The notes under the pieces were generated by a model, which worked only from the letters and a program-made list of their open reading frames with translations, was not told where the DNA came from and searched no databases. The position numbers and the translations under genes were made by a program. From Robinsoniella sp. (GTDB taxonomy: Bacteria; Bacillota; Clostridia; Lachnospirales; Lachnospiraceae), in the NCBI GenBank assembly GCA_022788205.1, contig JALEVQ010000077.1, forward strand, positions 1-64,000: a stretch of DNA of 64,000 nt, given 5' to 3'. How positions within the stretch are numbered: the stretch's first letter is position 1; the number at the start of each line of letters is the position of its first letter. Below, one piece after another: positions 25,787 through 35,110 of this stretch.

Positions 25787-26233
25787 TTATACGGTATAGT
25801 GGTCAGACGAGAAGTCGTTCTCTTCTTCGGCTTCCTCTGTGTCCAGCGGCTTGTCTTCATCGTCAGACGTTTCGTCCTCGCCGGATGCTTCCTCTTCGAC
25901 GTCAGACGTTTCGTTTTCGTCGGATGCTTTGTCCTCGCCGTCAGATGGATTTTCTTCCGTCTCGGATTCCTCTGCCTGTGTCTCGTCTTCGGATGGATGC
26001 GCGCCATGTTCCGGGCGTTCTTTTGGGATCGTCACATACCCACGCTCTACGGAAGAAAAAGTATCTTCAGTCTCTTCCTCTTCTTCCTCTTCAAATTCAT
26101 CCTGAAAATCATCGAAGTCGTCATCCAGTGAGTTGGAGTTTTCTTTTGATTTTTTGTAATAAGCGATTCCGCCTAAGATAGCAGCACCTAAAAGTGCGCC
26201 TCCGGCAAGAATCTTGCCAAATTTTTTAGCCAT
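25787..26233 (-). CDS. Membrane-anchored acidic low-complexity protein
   Basis: A 148-residue protein: MAKKFGKILAGGALLGAAILGGIAYY-type N-terminal helix (single membrane anchor), then an extremely Glu/Asp/Ser/Thr-rich tail built of degenerate repeats (variants of DEDETSD, EEEASGEDET). The start is ATG 26233 after AAAGGAG, seven codons inside the open frame. Low complexity makes homology unreliable. Function unknown; similar anchored acidic proteins are common in Clostridia. Confidence 0.65.
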   Translation of the reverse strand: MAKKFGKILAGGALLGAAILGGIAYYKKSKENSNSLDDDFDDFQDEFEEEEEEETEDTFSSVERGYVTIPKERPEHGAHPSEDETQAEESETEENPSDGEDKASDENETSDVEEEASGEDETSDDEDKPLDTEEAEEENDFSSDHYTV

Positions 26234-26416
26234 AGTGTAAGCTCCTTTCCACAAATATTATAAATATTTTAATACTTTTTCATAAAAAAAGAAAGGGCTT
26301 TTTGCATTTCGATAGAAAATTTGTAAAATTTCGGCACAATTATCCTGCAAACAAAGCGATGTACAGGTGTTCAGAAACCAAAAGTACTATGGCGGCTGTC
26401 AAGCAAAAGCAGATGG

Positions 26417-26758
26417 CTATGCGAAGATAGTCTGGACAAGGACCATATAGAGGATCGTGCCTCCACCGATACTCAGAAGAGAGTTACGTTTCCAGATGTG
26501 CAGCAAAACCGTGACAGCGATAGCGATCAGCTCAGGCAGACAATACGGAGGGAGTGCTGCAGAAAGGATCACCTCTTTTAAACAGTAAATGACAAGCATA
26601 CCGATGATCGCAAATGGCAGTACTTTGCCGAGATAGAGGACATAGTTCGGTGTTGGCTTGCCGGCAGGAAATAATAAAAATGGTAAAATGCGAAGCAAGA
26701 AAGTAATTCCCGCCATGATGAGTACACGGATCAAAACTTGACTGTCAGAGAGTATCAT
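26417..26758 (-). CDS. azlD: Branched-chain amino acid export subunit AzlD
   Basis: A 113-residue membrane protein with four predicted helices and the AzlD-family start (LIRVLIMAGITFLLRILPFLLFP). It is the small partner of AzlC in branched-chain amino acid efflux. Its start overlaps the 3-prime end of azlC by 14 bases, as is usual for this pair. Confidence 0.87.
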   Translation of the reverse strand: MILSDSQVLIRVLIMAGITFLLRILPFLLFPAGKPTPNYVLYLGKVLPFAIIGMLVIYCLKEVILSAALPPYCLPELIAIAVTVLLHIWKRNSLLSIGGGTILYMVLVQTIFA

Positions 26759-27449
26759 GCGAATCTGCCTCCTTTTCCAGTTTTTTTCGAGAGACGGTTA
26801 AAAGTGCGAGGATCACAATCATGGATGGGATGATAAAGCGGTCAGCCCCGAAAATCAGCAGACAGGCAAGGCTGCCTAAAAGTCCGATCAATGCAGGAAT
26901 GTGATTTTGGCTGTCCATCCACTGTTCGGTAAAGATCACGACAAAAAGTGCCGTCATAGCAAAATCAATCCCTTTTGTGCTAAAGGGGATGAAAGAGCCT
27001 AAAATTGCTCCGGCACAGCAGCCGATGATCCAGTAAAGATGATTCAGAATGGAGATAAAAAAGAAAAACCAGCTTTCGTCGACATCGTTGGGTGCCTTGA
27101 GGGAAGAGGTCAGGGAGAAGGTCTCATCGGTCAGCTCATGGATGATCAGGAACTTTTTCTTCCCTGCACGGTTATATTTTTCGATCATGGAAAGACCGTA
27201 GAACAGGTGGCGTGCCTGAAGCATCAGGCTGATGATCGCAGTATTGATGAGGGAGACTCCTTGTGTCAAAATGGTAACTGCGACATACTGCATCGATCCA
27301 GCATAGATAAAGACACTCATAGCAAAGGCCCAGAGGAAAGAATAACCGTTCGTCTTTAAAAGAATTCCAAAGCCGATTCCCAAGACGATGTAGCCTGCCA
27401 TGATAGGGATTGTATGGGGAAATGCCGCTTTCAGTGCTTTTTTCTTCAT
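26745..27449 (-). CDS. azlC: Branched-chain amino acid export permease AzlC
   Basis: A 234-residue polytopic membrane protein of the AzlC/YgaZ family (AFPHTIPIMAGYIVLGIGFG, then AGSMQYVAVTIL and ARHLFYGLSM). With AzlD it exports branched-chain amino acids. Start ATG 27449 follows AAAGGAG; the longer frame to 27473 is less likely. No azlB-type regulator gene is next to it in this window. Confidence 0.9.
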   Translation of the reverse strand: MKKKALKAAFPHTIPIMAGYIVLGIGFGILLKTNGYSFLWAFAMSVFIYAGSMQYVAVTILTQGVSLINTAIISLMLQARHLFYGLSMIEKYNRAGKKKFLIIHELTDETFSLTSSLKAPNDVDESWFFFFISILNHLYWIIGCCAGAILGSFIPFSTKGIDFAMTALFVVIFTEQWMDSQNHIPALIGLLGSLACLLIFGADRFIIPSMIVILALLTVSRKKLEKEADSHDTL

Positions 27450-27621
27450 GAAAAAACTCCTTTCATATGGCAAAGTGGTACGGAATTTAGTATAGTGAGA
27501 GAGGACAAAGATGTCAATGGCAAGGAAGACAGATTTTTCTTTGTGTGCCAGAGATAAAATGATTGGAAAGAAATTTCAAATCAGAGAAGACGAGAAAAAG
27601 AGAAACGAAAGGGAGAAGACC

Positions 27622-28221
27622 ATGACGACAAGAGATATGATCACAGACTTTATATTTGTAGAAGACGAGCTGGAAAAGGCGGATGCGATTTTGATTCCGG
27701 GGAGCAATGAGGGGAGTTTAGCAGTCCATGCGGCAGACCTGTACAGGGAAGGCTATGCGCCTCTTGTGATCCCATCTGGGAAATATAGTATTTTGCAGGG
27801 AAAATTTTTGGGAGCGGCAGAGAAAGGGTTGGCTGCAGAAAAGTCGTACGAGACAGAGAGTGATTATCTGGCGGCTGTGCTGATGGAGCACGGCGTGCCG
27901 CAAGAGGCGATCTGGAAGGAAAGGGAAGCCACATACACATACGAGAATGCGATTTTTACGAGAAAGTTGCTGGAGAGGAACAAGAGAGTGATCCGCACAG
28001 CAATCCTATCCTGCAAGGCATATCACGCCAGAAGATGCCTGATGTATTATCAGCTTTTATTTCCAGAAGTGAAACTGATCGTAAGCCCGGTGGTCACGAA
28101 TGGGATCAGCAGAGAAAATTGGGATCTGGATGATGGCAAGATTGATATTGTTTTGGGTGAGATGGAGCGCTGTGGGAGTCAATTTCACGAAATTTTTACA
28201 GAAAAGATTTCCAGAAGATAA
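27622..28221 (+). CDS. YdcF/DUF218-type protein
   Basis: About 199 residues of the DUF218 (ElyC/SanA/YdcF) fold: ADAILIPGSNEGSLAVHAADLYREG near residue 20, ESDYLAAVLMEHGVP, then EREATYTYENAIFTRKLL and SCKAYHARRC. It lacks the N-terminal membrane anchor of ElyC/SanA, as does E. coli YdcF. The biochemical function is unsettled. ATG 27622 with GGGAG upstream is preferred; the frame is open back to 27511. Confidence 0.75.
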   Translation: MTTRDMITDFIFVEDELEKADAILIPGSNEGSLAVHAADLYREGYAPLVIPSGKYSILQGKFLGAAEKGLAAEKSYETESDYLAAVLMEHGVPQEAIWKEREATYTYENAIFTRKLLERNKRVIRTAILSCKAYHARRCLMYYQLLFPEVKLIVSPVVTNGISRENWDLDDGKIDIVLGEMERCGSQFHEIFTEKISRR

Positions 28222-28384
28222 TTGGGTTGCATGGCAAAACATTTCGTGATACCATAGCAAGGAAAACGAAAAGACAGAAGATAGGAGAGAGTGTGACAGA
28301 GAATCCTGAGAACAGCTAGGGAACAGAACATAGAAAAACAAAAAGAAAAAAGCTGGAAAAATAACGGATATAGAAGAAGGAAGA

Positions 28385-29089
28385 ATGGACATGTATAAGG
28401 TATGTATTTTTGACTTGGATGGAACATTGGCAGATACATTGGTGTCGATTGCATACAACGCAAACCGCGCCCTGGAAGCTTTCGGGCTTCCGACACATCC
28501 GGTGCAAAAGTATCGCTATTTTGCAGGGGATGGCGCAGACGAGCTGATCAGACGGTGCCTGAAGGAGTCCGGCGATGAAAAGCTGGAGTATTACACACCA
28601 GTGCGGGAGATCTACAGAGAATTTTTTAGAGAGGATTGTCTGTATGAGGTCAAACCGTTCGACGGGATGGTTGAGGCACTGAAAGGTTTGAAAGAGCAGG
28701 GAGTAAAAATCGCGGTTTTGTCGAACAAGCCTCATGAAAATTCAATCAAGGTGGTTGAGACACTGTTTGGAAAAGGATTTTTCGACTATATTCAGGGACA
28801 ACAGGTAAATATCCCGAGAAAACCATCACCGGCAGGGGCGCTTCACATAGCAAAAATGTTTGGAGCACAGCCGTGCGAATGCCTTTATTTTGGCGACACA
28901 AACACAGATATGAAAACAGGAAAGAGTGCGGGGATGAAGACAGTCGGTGTGACATGGGGTTTCCGTGAAAAGAAAGAGTTAGAGGAAAATGGGGCTGATC
29001 TGCTGATCGATCATCCATCTGAGATTGCAGATCTGATAAAAAGAAAGTGTGATATAGGAGGAAATCATGATTCGGCTGATTGCGAGTGA
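28385..29089 (+). CDS. HAD-family phosphoglycolate-phosphatase-like hydrolase
   Basis: A 234-residue HAD enzyme of the Gph/PGMB class: motif I FDLDGTLADTL near residue 10, helical cap, motif II VLSNKPHENS near 118, Lys in PRKPSPAG, motif IV FGDTNTDMKTGKSAG near 175. It probably dephosphorylates phosphoglycolate or another small phosphate ester. Start is ATG 28385 or 28391, after AGAAGGAAG. The 3-prime end overlaps a decayed second HAD gene at 29067. Confidence 0.87.
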   Translation: MDMYKVCIFDLDGTLADTLVSIAYNANRALEAFGLPTHPVQKYRYFAGDGADELIRRCLKESGDEKLEYYTPVREIYREFFREDCLYEVKPFDGMVEALKGLKEQGVKIAVLSNKPHENSIKVVETLFGKGFFDYIQGQQVNIPRKPSPAGALHIAKMFGAQPCECLYFGDTNTDMKTGKSAGMKTVGVTWGFREKKELEENGADLLIDHPSEIADLIKRKCDIGGNHDSADCE

Positions 29090-29123
29090 TTTGGATAGCA
29101 CTCTTCTGCTGAACGATACATAG
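29067..29123 (+). pseudogene. Remnant of a second (Cof-type) HAD phosphatase gene
   Basis: ATG 29067, behind a perfect TAGGAGG, encodes 18 residues, MIRLIASDLDSTLLLNDT, then stops at TAG. This is the start of a Cof-type HAD phosphatase, with the motif I Gly changed to Ser. No continuation of the domain can be read in the next 70 bases. It overlaps the previous gene end in the style of a former operon partner. Confidence 0.65.
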
Positions 29124-29196
29124 AAAGGCGGGCATGAATGATACACCGCGACACACAGTTAATCATCAAAAAAATTGTTACTGAGGAGGAAGAAAG

Positions 29197-29460
29197 ATGG
29201 GAGAATACAGCAAAGAAGCAATCGAAGTATTTTTAGAGCAGCAGGGCAAATTGTTTAGGGAAAATGTAGCTGAGACGCCGGAGGAGGCAGAGTGGTTTCT
29301 GGAAGATTGTTTTGCCGTTGAAGTCGGATCGATCAGAGAAGTGCGCAGATATTTTGAGGAGAATGGAATGGATATCGATGGCATGAGTCTTGAAGAATTA
29401 AAAGAGGCAGATGAAGTGTTTGCGCTGCCAGGCGGAAGATATCTGATTGTAGAGGGATAG
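29197..29460 (+). CDS. Small conserved-looking protein, function unknown
   Basis: An 87-residue, acidic, soluble protein (MGEYSKEAIEVFLEQQGKLF start, GGRYLIVEG end) with GAGGAGG upstream of the ATG. The pattern helix, EEAEWFLEDCFA, strand looks folded and not random. I do not recognise the family. It stands alone between the HAD genes and an ABC transporter. Confidence 0.65.
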   Translation: MGEYSKEAIEVFLEQQGKLFRENVAETPEEAEWFLEDCFAVEVGSIREVRRYFEENGMDIDGMSLEELKEADEVFALPGGRYLIVEG

Positions 29461-29595
29461 AGAGAAACAGAAAAAGAGAACAACTGCGCAAAAAACAGAG
29501 AAATATTTGCGGAAAAATGAGGGAAACCAGCTGTGAGAGACAATGGATTTTGCAGCTGGTTTTTTTTATAAAAAAAACAGAAAGGGGAAAGAAAA

Positions 29596-30369
29596 ATGAT
29601 TGAGATTGAAAATTTGACAAAGATCTACAAACTCAACAAAAAACAGCAAAAAGAGCTGAAAGTAAAAGAGACACAAAAAATTGCGGTTTCGGATCTTTCG
29701 ATCACGGCAAGGGAAGGAGAAATTTTTGGACTGCTGGGAACAAACGGGGCAGGTAAGACGACAACGCTGCGATGCCTCGCGACTCTGTTAAGACCGACCA
29801 GCGGGAGAATCCTTGTCAATGGATGTGATACAGTCAAAGATGGGGAGAAAGTGAGAGGACAGATTGGATTCCTGACAAATGAGATGAAGCTCGATCCACA
29901 GTTTTCTCCAGACTATCTGGTAGAATTTTTTGGAAGACTTCACGGCATGGAGGAAAATTTGATCAAGAAGAGGAAAAGGGAGCTGTTTGAGTACTTTGGC
30001 ATTGATGCGTTTGCTGAAAAACGTGTCGAGGAATTGTCAACGGGTATGAAGCAGAAGGCATCGATTGCCGTCAGCTTGATCCATGATCCAAAGGTTATCA
30101 TTTTTGATGAGCCTACAACGGGACTTGACATTATCACGGCAAGGGCAGTGACCGATTATTTGAAAGAATTGAGAAAACAGGGGAAACTGATTATCATGTC
30201 TACCCATATCATGTCAGAGGCAGAGAAGCTGTGTGACCGCATCGCAACGATCGTCGACGGAAAGAAAGTGGAAGAAGGAACGATACCGGAAGTTTTGGCG
30301 AGAGCAGGCACAGATGATCTGGAAGAGGCATTTTTTAAGCTGTATCAAAGATATGGAAAGGCGGTGTAA
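29596..30369 (+). CDS. natA: ABC transporter ATPase (NatA-like)
   Basis: A 257-residue ABC ATPase: Walker [14 protein letters not shown] near residue 48, signature [12 protein letters not shown] near 143, Walker [14 protein letters not shown]-loop [12 protein letters not shown]. It is of the drug/sodium-exporter subgroup and resembles NatA of B. subtilis. It is separated by three bases from the permease. Substrate specificity (Na+ or other) is inferred from the pair only. Confidence 0.87.
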   Translation: MIEIENLTKIYKLNKKQQKELKVKETQKIAVSDLSITAREGEIFGLLGTNGAGKTTTLRCLATLLRPTSGRILVNGCDTVKDGEKVRGQIGFLTNEMKLDPQFSPDYLVEFFGRLHGMEENLIKKRKRELFEYFGIDAFAEKRVEELSTGMKQKASIAVSLIHDPKVIIFDEPTTGLDIITARAVTDYLKELRKQGKLIIMSTHIMSEAEKLCDRIATIVDGKKVEEGTIPEVLARAGTDDLEEAFFKLYQRYGKAV

Positions 30370-30372
30370 ACG

Positions 30373-31590
30373 ATGAGAGGAATTCAGATTGTTTTTCAAA
30401 AAGAATTAAAACGTGTATTTAAAGATAAAAAGATGATTTTTTCCCTTTTTATTCTTCCAGTTGTCTTGATGGTCGGCATTTATGGGCTGATGGGATATCT
30501 GACCGATCAGATGATGGAGGATGTAGAGACACACAAATCGCTGGTGTGGATACAAAATGAACCGGAAGATCTCAGGATATATGTCCCGCAGCTTGATCAG
30601 ATCGCTGAGATTCAGAGCTTGACAGCGAGTGACTCGACGGATGAAGTAAAGCAGATGATCTACGATGGAATGGTCGATCTTCTGATTGTGTTCCCGGAAG
30701 ATTTCACCGAACAGATTGCAGAATATGAGAGCAGCGAGCAGCCTCCGGAAATCAAAACCTTTTATAATCCATCTGAGGACTATTCCAGCGCTGCCAGACA
30801 AAGCATCGTAGAACTTTTGGAATCGGTCTATGAAAAAGCATTGCTGGAACAGAGATTTGGAAATCTGAATGTGGTGACAGCCTTTACTGTGGATTCGACA
30901 AATGCGGAGGAATCTACGATTCAGAATGAGAGTAAGGCAGCGGGAAGAATGCTGGGAATGATGCTTCCGTATCTGATCACGATTCTCCTGTTTGCGGGGA
31001 CGATGAGTCTTGGAACAGACACGATCACCGGAGAAAAAGAGCGAGGAACACTTGCCTGTATGCTCGTGACACCGGTCAAGAGAAGTGAGATTGTTCTGGG
31101 CAAGCTGCTTGCCTTGACAGTGATGTCGATTTTAAGCGCATCCGTGTATATCATTGCACTTGTCATTGCGATGCCAAAGGCATTAGGTTCGATGGGCGCA
31201 GGAGATTTGACAGTCAGCTTCGGGGCGTCACAGATCGCGATGATGGCGGCGGTCATCCTTGCTCTGGCATTTTTGTATGTGCTTTTGGTGGCAGTGGTCA
31301 GTGTGTTTGCGCGGACAGTCAAAGAGGCTGCAACGTATGTGACACCACTTTATATGATTGTCATTGTGGCAGGGCTGTTTACGATGTTCGCGACGACAGG
31401 CACAAGAGAAGTGTATGAATATCTGATCCCGATCTACAGCAGCAGCATTTGTCTGAGTGAGATTTTTGCAAATGAATTGACAGTGGCACACTTTGCGATG
31501 TCGTTTGGAATGACGATTTTGCTCAGCGTGATTCTGACTGGGGTGATGATCAAGGCATTCAACAGTGAGAAAGTGATGTTTAACGCCTAG
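30373..31590 (+). CDS. natB: ABC transporter permease (NatB-like)
   Basis: A 405-residue ABC-2 type permease. One helix near residue 20-40, a large external domain (about 45-190), then five helices from about 195 with the conserved TGEKERGTLACMLVTPVKRSEIVLGKLLA segment split across a cytoplasmic loop. This is the NatB/YhaP layout. Forms an exporter with the preceding ATPase. Confidence 0.87.
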   Translation: MRGIQIVFQKELKRVFKDKKMIFSLFILPVVLMVGIYGLMGYLTDQMMEDVETHKSLVWIQNEPEDLRIYVPQLDQIAEIQSLTASDSTDEVKQMIYDGMVDLLIVFPEDFTEQIAEYESSEQPPEIKTFYNPSEDYSSAARQSIVELLESVYEKALLEQRFGNLNVVTAFTVDSTNAEESTIQNESKAAGRMLGMMLPYLITILLFAGTMSLGTDTITGEKERGTLACMLVTPVKRSEIVLGKLLALTVMSILSASVYIIALVIAMPKALGSMGAGDLTVSFGASQIAMMAAVILALAFLYVLLVAVVSVFARTVKEAATYVTPLYMIVIVAGLFTMFATTGTREVYEYLIPIYSSSICLSEIFANELTVAHFAMSFGMTILLSVILTGVMIKAFNSEKVMFNA

Positions 31591-31656
31591 GGATGGGCAT
31601 ACCTGAGGGCATCGCTGAATGAATCCATACCGCCTGTGCGCGGTGCATTTTAAAGA

Positions 31657-31728
31657 AAACAGGGGATGCTGAAAAAAGAAAAACTGACAAAGCGGGCAGT
31701 ATATCTTTTGACAGCGTCCCCTGTTTTT
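31657..31728. terminator. Terminator between natB and traX
   Basis: AAACAGGGGATGCT pairs with AGCGTCCCCTGTTT across about 42 nt and is followed by a T run. It can serve both converging genes. Confidence 0.7.
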
Positions 31729-31734
31729 CATGGC

Positions 31735-32472
31735 TTAGGAGGCAAAAAATGGAATCACGACAAAAGTCAGGATACCAAAAATCATCAGATGGGCTGGATA
31801 AAAAGCATAAAAGAAATATTTTAACCTGATGCCACGTTTTCCATTGTAGAGCCAGATCGGAAGGAAGGCGATGGGGGCTGTGGCTTCCCATGAGATCGCA
31901 AAGGTCCCCGCGATGATCTGCATCAGTCGTTCGTTGCGGAATAAAAATAAAACTTCGATCAAGAAGACTCCTTTGAATCCATAGTCGACATAACCATATT
32001 TTCCGGCAAGAAGACCGAGTATGAGAACGCCATATTTCAGCAGCGGGCGGTCGTAAAATTTTGTGTAAAAAATCATGACCATCAGACCGATGAATAATGT
32101 AAAGAAGACGTTTTGATGTTGTGATACAAAAAAGCTCCCGCGAAGACCGTAGTCAAAAGGAATCTCAGAAATCAGAGCAAACAAGAAAAGACGCGAGGCA
32201 TATTTTGTCCAGCTTCTTGTGTGAGAGAAACCTTCCACTAAAAGAAAACAAAAGATAGGAAAAGCAGGACGCCCGATGGCGCGCATGGCGGAGTAGATGG
32301 ATCTGAGAGACCGCATAAGCTCTGCATTGGAGGAAACGGAAGGCAAGGTCATAACTCCACGGTATAGAACAGAAGCGGCAAAGTGATCGATGGTCATAGA
32401 GATTATGGCGAGGATTTTCAGAGTACTGCCGGAGATTCCAAAGCGTTCTCGAAAATGTTCTAAATGTTCCAT
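31735..32472 (-). CDS. TraX-family membrane protein
   Basis: A 245-residue polytopic protein with the TraX start (LKILAIISMTIDHFAASVLY) and RAIGRPAFPIFCFLLVEGF. TraX of F plasmid acetylates pilin; chromosomal homologues in Firmicutes probably acylate other surface molecules. No conjugation gene is near. It lies alone on the minus strand, converging with natB. Confidence 0.82.
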   Translation of the reverse strand: MEHLEHFRERFGISGSTLKILAIISMTIDHFAASVLYRGVMTLPSVSSNAELMRSLRSIYSAMRAIGRPAFPIFCFLLVEGFSHTRSWTKYASRLFLFALISEIPFDYGLRGSFFVSQHQNVFFTLFIGLMVMIFYTKFYDRPLLKYGVLILGLLAGKYGYVDYGFKGVFLIEVLFLFRNERLMQIIAGTFAISWEATAPIAFLPIWLYNGKRGIRLKYFFYAFYPAHLMIFGILTFVVIPFFAS

Positions 32473-32794
32473 ATATTATTCAGTCCTTTCAGCTTTAGTT
32501 TAAGTATAATTTTATTATAAGATACCAGGGGGGCAAAGACTTTTGCCCCCAACATCATTATAACAGAAAAGGAAAAAGTGTAAAGAAAAAGAATTTTCAG
32601 GATTTGCATCAAGAAAACGTACTCCATTCTTTTAACGTAAGGTTTGCATATCGTCAAAAGTGATAGTGCAGAATCCTATTTTGTGCTATACTTTCTATGA
32701 TAAAGAAGTGGACTGTACATGTCTGTTTTGTGTGACCTGTAAGTGGACAAAAAGAAAACAATAGAAGTCTGGAGTCAGGAGGAATACTGGAAAA
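32473..32794. other. Intergenic region: GC hairpin and extended -10
   Basis: The region holds a hairpin GGGGGGCAAAG...CTTTTGCCCCC at about 32527-32551, upstream of traX. An extended -10 element (TGCTATACT, 32684-32692) points toward the glycosyltransferase, with no good -35. Nothing else stands out. Confidence 0.4.
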
Positions 32795-33889
32795 ATGAGT
32801 GAAACACCAAAAGTGACAATTGTGATCCCGGCGTATAACCGAGAAGAGACCATTGAGAGATGTCTGGACAGTGTGCTTTGCCAGACATACGCGAATCTGG
32901 AGATTCTTGTGATTGACGATGGAAGTGTAGATAGGACGCCGGAGATTTTGAGAGAATATGAAGAAAAAGATACGCGCGTCCTTGTGATTACGAAGGAAAA
33001 TACAGGCGTCTCAGACAGCAGAAACTGTGGAATCGGATATGCGAGTGGAGAATATATCCAGTTTCTTGACTCAGACGACTGGCTTCCGGAAAATGCGACG
33101 GAATTATTTGTGAGTGCGATACAGAAAAATGACAGTGACATGGTGATTGCGGATTATTACCGTGTGAGGGGACATCAGCTTTATCAGAGCGGAGCAATCG
33201 AGGAGCCAGGTACACTCTCGAGAACTGAATTTGCTGAGATCATGATCGATAAAGCCTCCGATTTCTACTATGGGGTAGTCTGGAACAAATTTTACCGCAG
33301 AGAGATCTTGATGGAACAGGAGATCCGCTTTTCGGAAGATTTGCAGTGGTGTGAAGATTTTCTGTTTAATCTTGATTATCTGAGATATGCGGCGCATATC
33401 GAGGTGATCAAAGAACCTGTCTATTATTATGTGAAGACAAAGGGAAGCCTTGTGAACACTCAGACGACACCGGTCAATGTGATCAAGACGAAGATGCGTC
33501 TGTATGAATATTATAAAGATCTCTATGAATCTCTTGATCTGTATGAGGATAATAAATTAAAGATCCAGATGTTTTTGGTTCAGGCGGCGCGTGATAAAAA
33601 GCAGAGACTGAAAAAGGCAGAGTATCCGCCTCAGCTTTTGCAGGAAGAGTCTCTGAAAAATAAGAAGGTCACAAAGAGATGGAGGGAAACCATCAAGGAG
33701 AATCGTGCAGCCTGGGCGGAGAAGATTTACGGAAATGACACAGAGACCATCGCAAAAGCGCAGATGGAAGGAATCCGGATTGCAAAAGAAGTCATGAAAC
33801 GGAAAAAGCAGGGAATGGAAGAGGAGGCAATTGCGGGAGAGCTTGGGATTGACAGAGAGATCGTGCATTTTGTGTTAGAGGAAGAATGA
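32795..33889 (+). CDS. Family 2 glycosyltransferase
   Basis: A 364-residue GT-A enzyme. VTIVIPAYNREETIERCLDS and VIDDGSVDRT at the N-terminus, metal-binding QFLDSDDW near residue 92. The C-terminal 60 residues are charged and helical and end in a helix-turn-like stretch (GMEEEAIAGELGIDREIVHFV), resembling the recursive helix segments seen in Firmicutes transposon-type and PD-(D/E)XK nuclease-related proteins; its role here is unclear. Acceptor unknown. Single-gene unit with ATG 32795 and GGAGG upstream. Confidence 0.82.
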   Translation: MSETPKVTIVIPAYNREETIERCLDSVLCQTYANLEILVIDDGSVDRTPEILREYEEKDTRVLVITKENTGVSDSRNCGIGYASGEYIQFLDSDDWLPENATELFVSAIQKNDSDMVIADYYRVRGHQLYQSGAIEEPGTLSRTEFAEIMIDKASDFYYGVVWNKFYRREILMEQEIRFSEDLQWCEDFLFNLDYLRYAAHIEVIKEPVYYYVKTKGSLVNTQTTPVNVIKTKMRLYEYYKDLYESLDLYEDNKLKIQMFLVQAARDKKQRLKKAEYPPQLLQEESLKNKKVTKRWRETIKENRAAWAEKIYGNDTETIAKAQMEGIRIAKEVMKRKKQGMEEEAIAGELGIDREIVHFVLEEE

Positions 33890-33907
33890 CGGATTAAGTA
33901 TAGGAAA

Positions 33908-33937
33908 GCCCGCCGCTTCGTATTTTGAACGGCGGGC
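33908..33937. terminator. Bidirectional terminator hairpin
   Basis: Perfect stem GCCCGCCG / CGGCGGGC between two converging genes; the minus strand continues TTTCC. Confidence 0.65.
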
Positions 33938-33962
33938 GCAAGAGGCAGAAAATGTGTTTTTG

Positions 33963-34907
33963 TCAAATGAATGCGAGAGAGCGGAGAAGATAAAGCCATC
34001 CCGTCAAAGTGAATGCACTGAAAAGAGTCGTGAGCATGACAGTGCTTGAAGTCAGAATTCCCTCATGTCCCATATTTTTTGCCATAATATAGCAGCTCAC
34101 AGTTGTGCATGAGCCTAACATCACAAGGATAGCGATCAGTTTTTCCTGGCGAAATCCGAGATGCACTGCGATTGGCAAAAAGATTGCGACGAGAACTACC
34201 AGTTTGATCACGCTGGCAACTATGGCAGGCTTTAAGCGCGAGGAAGCCTGTTTTACTTCGAACGAGGCACCCATCGCCATAAGTCCGAGAGGAGTGGCGA
34301 GGACAGCGACATTTTTGACCGTCTTTTCGAGAATGACCGGGACAGGGAGCTTCAGCAAAGACCAGAGCATCCCTGCGACAATCCCGAGAATGATGGGGTT
34401 TGTGAGGATTCCCTTCAGTGTCTTTAGGAGGAGCTGACGGTTCAACGGTTCCCTCTGCGGTTTCATGAGAGAGAGCACAACCACCGCCATGACATTGTAC
34501 AGAGGGACTGTGGCGATGATCATCAGCGGAGCCATGCCGGCATTGCCATAAATATTCTGTATAAATGCGATTCCAAGGATGGCTGCGCTGCTGCGGTACG
34601 ATGCCTGGATAAATTCGCCTTGAATGGATTTGTCCTTCAAGAAAAAGGAAAGGGCGGTCACGCCGAGGATACTGATCAGTGTGGCAGAAAAGCAGAAGAG
34701 CACAAATGTGGTGTCCCAGACTTCAAAGAAGTTTACCGTCGCCAAATCTTGAAAAAGCAGTGCAGGGAGCGCAGCCTGGAAGACAAATTTATTCATCTTT
34801 TTCACAAAAGCTTCGTCCATGAGCCCTACTTTTCTAAAAAACCACCCTAAAATCATGGTAAAAAAGATAGGGAGCGTGGCATTTAAACTAAAAATTAAAT
34901 TTTCCAT
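33963..34907 (-). CDS. Auxin-efflux-carrier (AEC) family transporter
   Basis: A 314-residue membrane protein with about ten helices (MENLIFSLNATLPIFFTMIL start; ILGWFFRKVGLMDE; internal repeat typical of AEC/BASS fold; PNxIL-like NPIILGIVAGM in the second half). Bacterial members are linked to malate, malonate or amino acid transport; substrate unknown here. ATG 34907 best fits the family; ATGs at 34928 and 34919 are nearer the AAAGGA site. Single-gene minus-strand unit. Confidence 0.85.
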   Translation of the reverse strand: MENLIFSLNATLPIFFTMILGWFFRKVGLMDEAFVKKMNKFVFQAALPALLFQDLATVNFFEVWDTTFVLFCFSATLISILGVTALSFFLKDKSIQGEFIQASYRSSAAILGIAFIQNIYGNAGMAPLMIIATVPLYNVMAVVVLSLMKPQREPLNRQLLLKTLKGILTNPIILGIVAGMLWSLLKLPVPVILEKTVKNVAVLATPLGLMAMGASFEVKQASSRLKPAIVASVIKLVVLVAIFLPIAVHLGFRQEKLIAILVMLGSCTTVSCYIMAKNMGHEGILTSSTVMLTTLFSAFTLTGWLYLLRSLAFI

Positions 34908-35035
34908 AATTGATGACATTCCTTTCATGAGAAAATAGAGAAACAGAGTGGAAATGTCTGTTCTGCAAATATTCTGCTACATCGTACCACAAAAAAAGAA
35001 GAAAGAAAACCATTTCTTTGCGAAAGCAAGCAAAA

Positions 35036-35103
35036 GGGTATTTTCAGACCCTTCCCCAAAAACATGTGGTTGTTTTTGAGTGAGAAGAATCTGAAAATAC
35101 CCC
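35036..35103 (-). terminator. Terminator of htpG
   Basis: TCTGAAAATACCC pairs with GGGTATTTTCAGA, with CCC followed by TTTTGCTT on the minus strand. Confidence 0.6.
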
Positions 35104-35110
35104 GTTCATT

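Noticed and set aside
25766..26181. Plus-strand ORFs opposite the acidic membrane protein
   Set aside because: Mirror of a Glu/Asp-rich repeat; translations are Ser/Phe/Val-rich low complexity.
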